From Cytospora piceicola (Eukaryota > Ascomycota > Sordariomycetes > Diaporthales > Cytosporaceae), in assembly GCA_023375675.1 (NCBI GenBank), contig JALQBC010000026.1:1-64000 (forward strand): a stretch of 64,000 nucleotides of DNA, read 5' to 3'. The position numbers and the translations under genes are program-made. The notes under the pieces were generated by a model. That model saw only the letters and a program-made list of their open reading frames with translations, was not told the DNA's origin and did no database searches. Position 1 is the stretch's first letter. Every line of letters starts with the position of its first letter. Below are positions 63,236 through 64,000 of this stretch, in pieces.

Positions 63236-64000
63236 CTAGACTGCCCCGGCTGATGATAACCACTTTCGGAGCGATACTCTGATATCTTCCTCCGGTAGTT
63301 CGAGCAACTTGTTTGCCAGCTCATCCGCCGGTACGGGGTGCCCCTCGCCGTCACGGTATAGATGCACCCTCAGCAATTCACTGAACGCGCTGAAGTCACC
63401 ATTGGCCAACTTCTCCTCGCCCCGCCCCTGTAGGTCTTGTGTGCTTATACGGTCCACAGTCCACTTAGATCCAGTCTCATCCTCAACTATCCGTAGGATT
63501 TGATTGAGTGTAGGCTGGAAGGATGCGATGGAGAGGTATTTGTTTGCCGTCTCGTCGGGATGCTTCAAGATGGACGCAATTGACTTCGCGATCAAGCCAA
63601 CGTTGGTAGTCTGGAAAGGTTCATTCCCAGAGTCGTAGATGGTTGCTCTCTTTGCCTTCGAGTCGAAACCGAAGATTCCCAGCTCCAAGTTCTGAGAATA
63701 TGTCAGCGATGAACCAAAGTAATGTCCCAGTATAGGCCTTGCAGGAAGCACTTACGAGATCAAAGAACAGCCCATTAGACACGCCAGTCCAACTGAATTT
63801 GTTGTTCTCCTCCGCCTTCTTCTGCAAGTCATCCACCAACTTCGTCTTTCCTGCCAGAATCTTGCCAATCGGTAGGCCCTGAAGCTTGCGGCTGTTGATA
63901 CCAAACTCGGATGGGATGAAGCGCTTCACGCCAGCGGCGTACGCAGCATCTGCGAGCTTCTGCTGCTGCGGGCCAACAGCAGAGGTAGCTATAGCCGACA
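63236..64000 (-). CDS. NmrA/isoflavone-reductase-like NAD(P)-binding protein, 5' end outside window
   Basis: Minus-strand exons 63236-63691 and 63756 to beyond 64000, with a 64-bp intron (GTAAGT donor). Recognisable blocks: SAVGPQQQKLADAAYAAGVK then RFIPSEFGINS, the standard motif after the Rossmann fold in NmrA-like and plant phenylcoumaran/isoflavone reductase proteins. WTGVSNGLFFDL precedes the splice and TTNVGLIAKSIASILKHP follows it. The N-terminal GxxGxxG cofactor loop lies beyond the window edge. Members are either atypical SDR reductases acting on small aromatic compounds or redox-sensing regulators; the PSEFG block favours the enzyme-like group. The active-site Lys cannot be assigned with certainty. 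Stop is TAG at 63236-63238. Confidence 0.88.

Noticed and set aside
1..64000. tRNA genes and CRISPR arrays
   Set aside because: No cloverleaf with the expected A-box/B-box spacing was found by eye, and the repeat arrays lack the uniform repeat-spacer pattern of CRISPR, which is also not expected in a fungus.

Overview
The window is nuclear DNA of a filamentous ascomycete (Pezizomycotina-type). The genes have short introns (mostly 56-146 bp) with GTRNGT-type donors and CTAAC/CTGAC-like branch sites, the protein families are typical of fungal accessory regions, and there is a dispersed 5S rRNA gene. Two blocks (about 1-3430 and about 12578-47773) have been turned into AT-rich, stop-riddled DNA almost empty of CpA/TpG, the mark of repeat-induced point mutation (RIP). 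Assignments rest on reading translated sequence and motifs; no database search was run.

Layout. 1-3430: a (AAGT)n tract of about 2.3 kb, a GC-rich hairpin, then the complementary (ACTT)n tract and short RIP-affected duplications. 4234-6156: type I Baeyer-Villiger-like flavin monooxygenase. 6838-8732: UNC93-like membrane protein, six exons. 9279-10805 (minus): ToxD-like medium-chain dehydrogenase/enoyl reductase. 11608-12577 and 47774-48756: the two halves of one NtaA/SnaA/DszA-family FMN monooxygenase gene, separated by a 35-kb dead block with long, degenerate terminal inverted repeats. 50164-51523: transaldolase-family gene, five exons. 52880-54656: NCS1 nucleobase/allantoin-type permease. 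55433-55551: 5S rRNA gene with upstream TATA and T-tract terminator. 57386-58315: alpha/beta hydrolase. 59639-61135: DUF3445 (heme-dependent oxidative N-demethylase-like) protein with an N-terminal membrane anchor. 63236-64000 (minus): NmrA/isoflavone-reductase-like protein, cut by the window edge.

How they may work together: the genes are enriched in oxidoreductases (BVMO, enoyl reductase, FMN monooxygenase, DUF3445, NmrA-like) plus two transporters, a transaldolase and a hydrolase. This resembles a catabolic or tailoring accessory neighbourhood. No PKS, NRPS, terpene synthase or pathway regulator is visible, so a biosynthetic cluster cannot be claimed.

The most notable object is the block at 12578-47773. 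Its ends are inverted copies of each other, its outer edges fall inside a coding exon, and the flanking exons still read as clean protein. This is best explained as a very large DNA element that inserted into a functional gene and was then destroyed by RIP.
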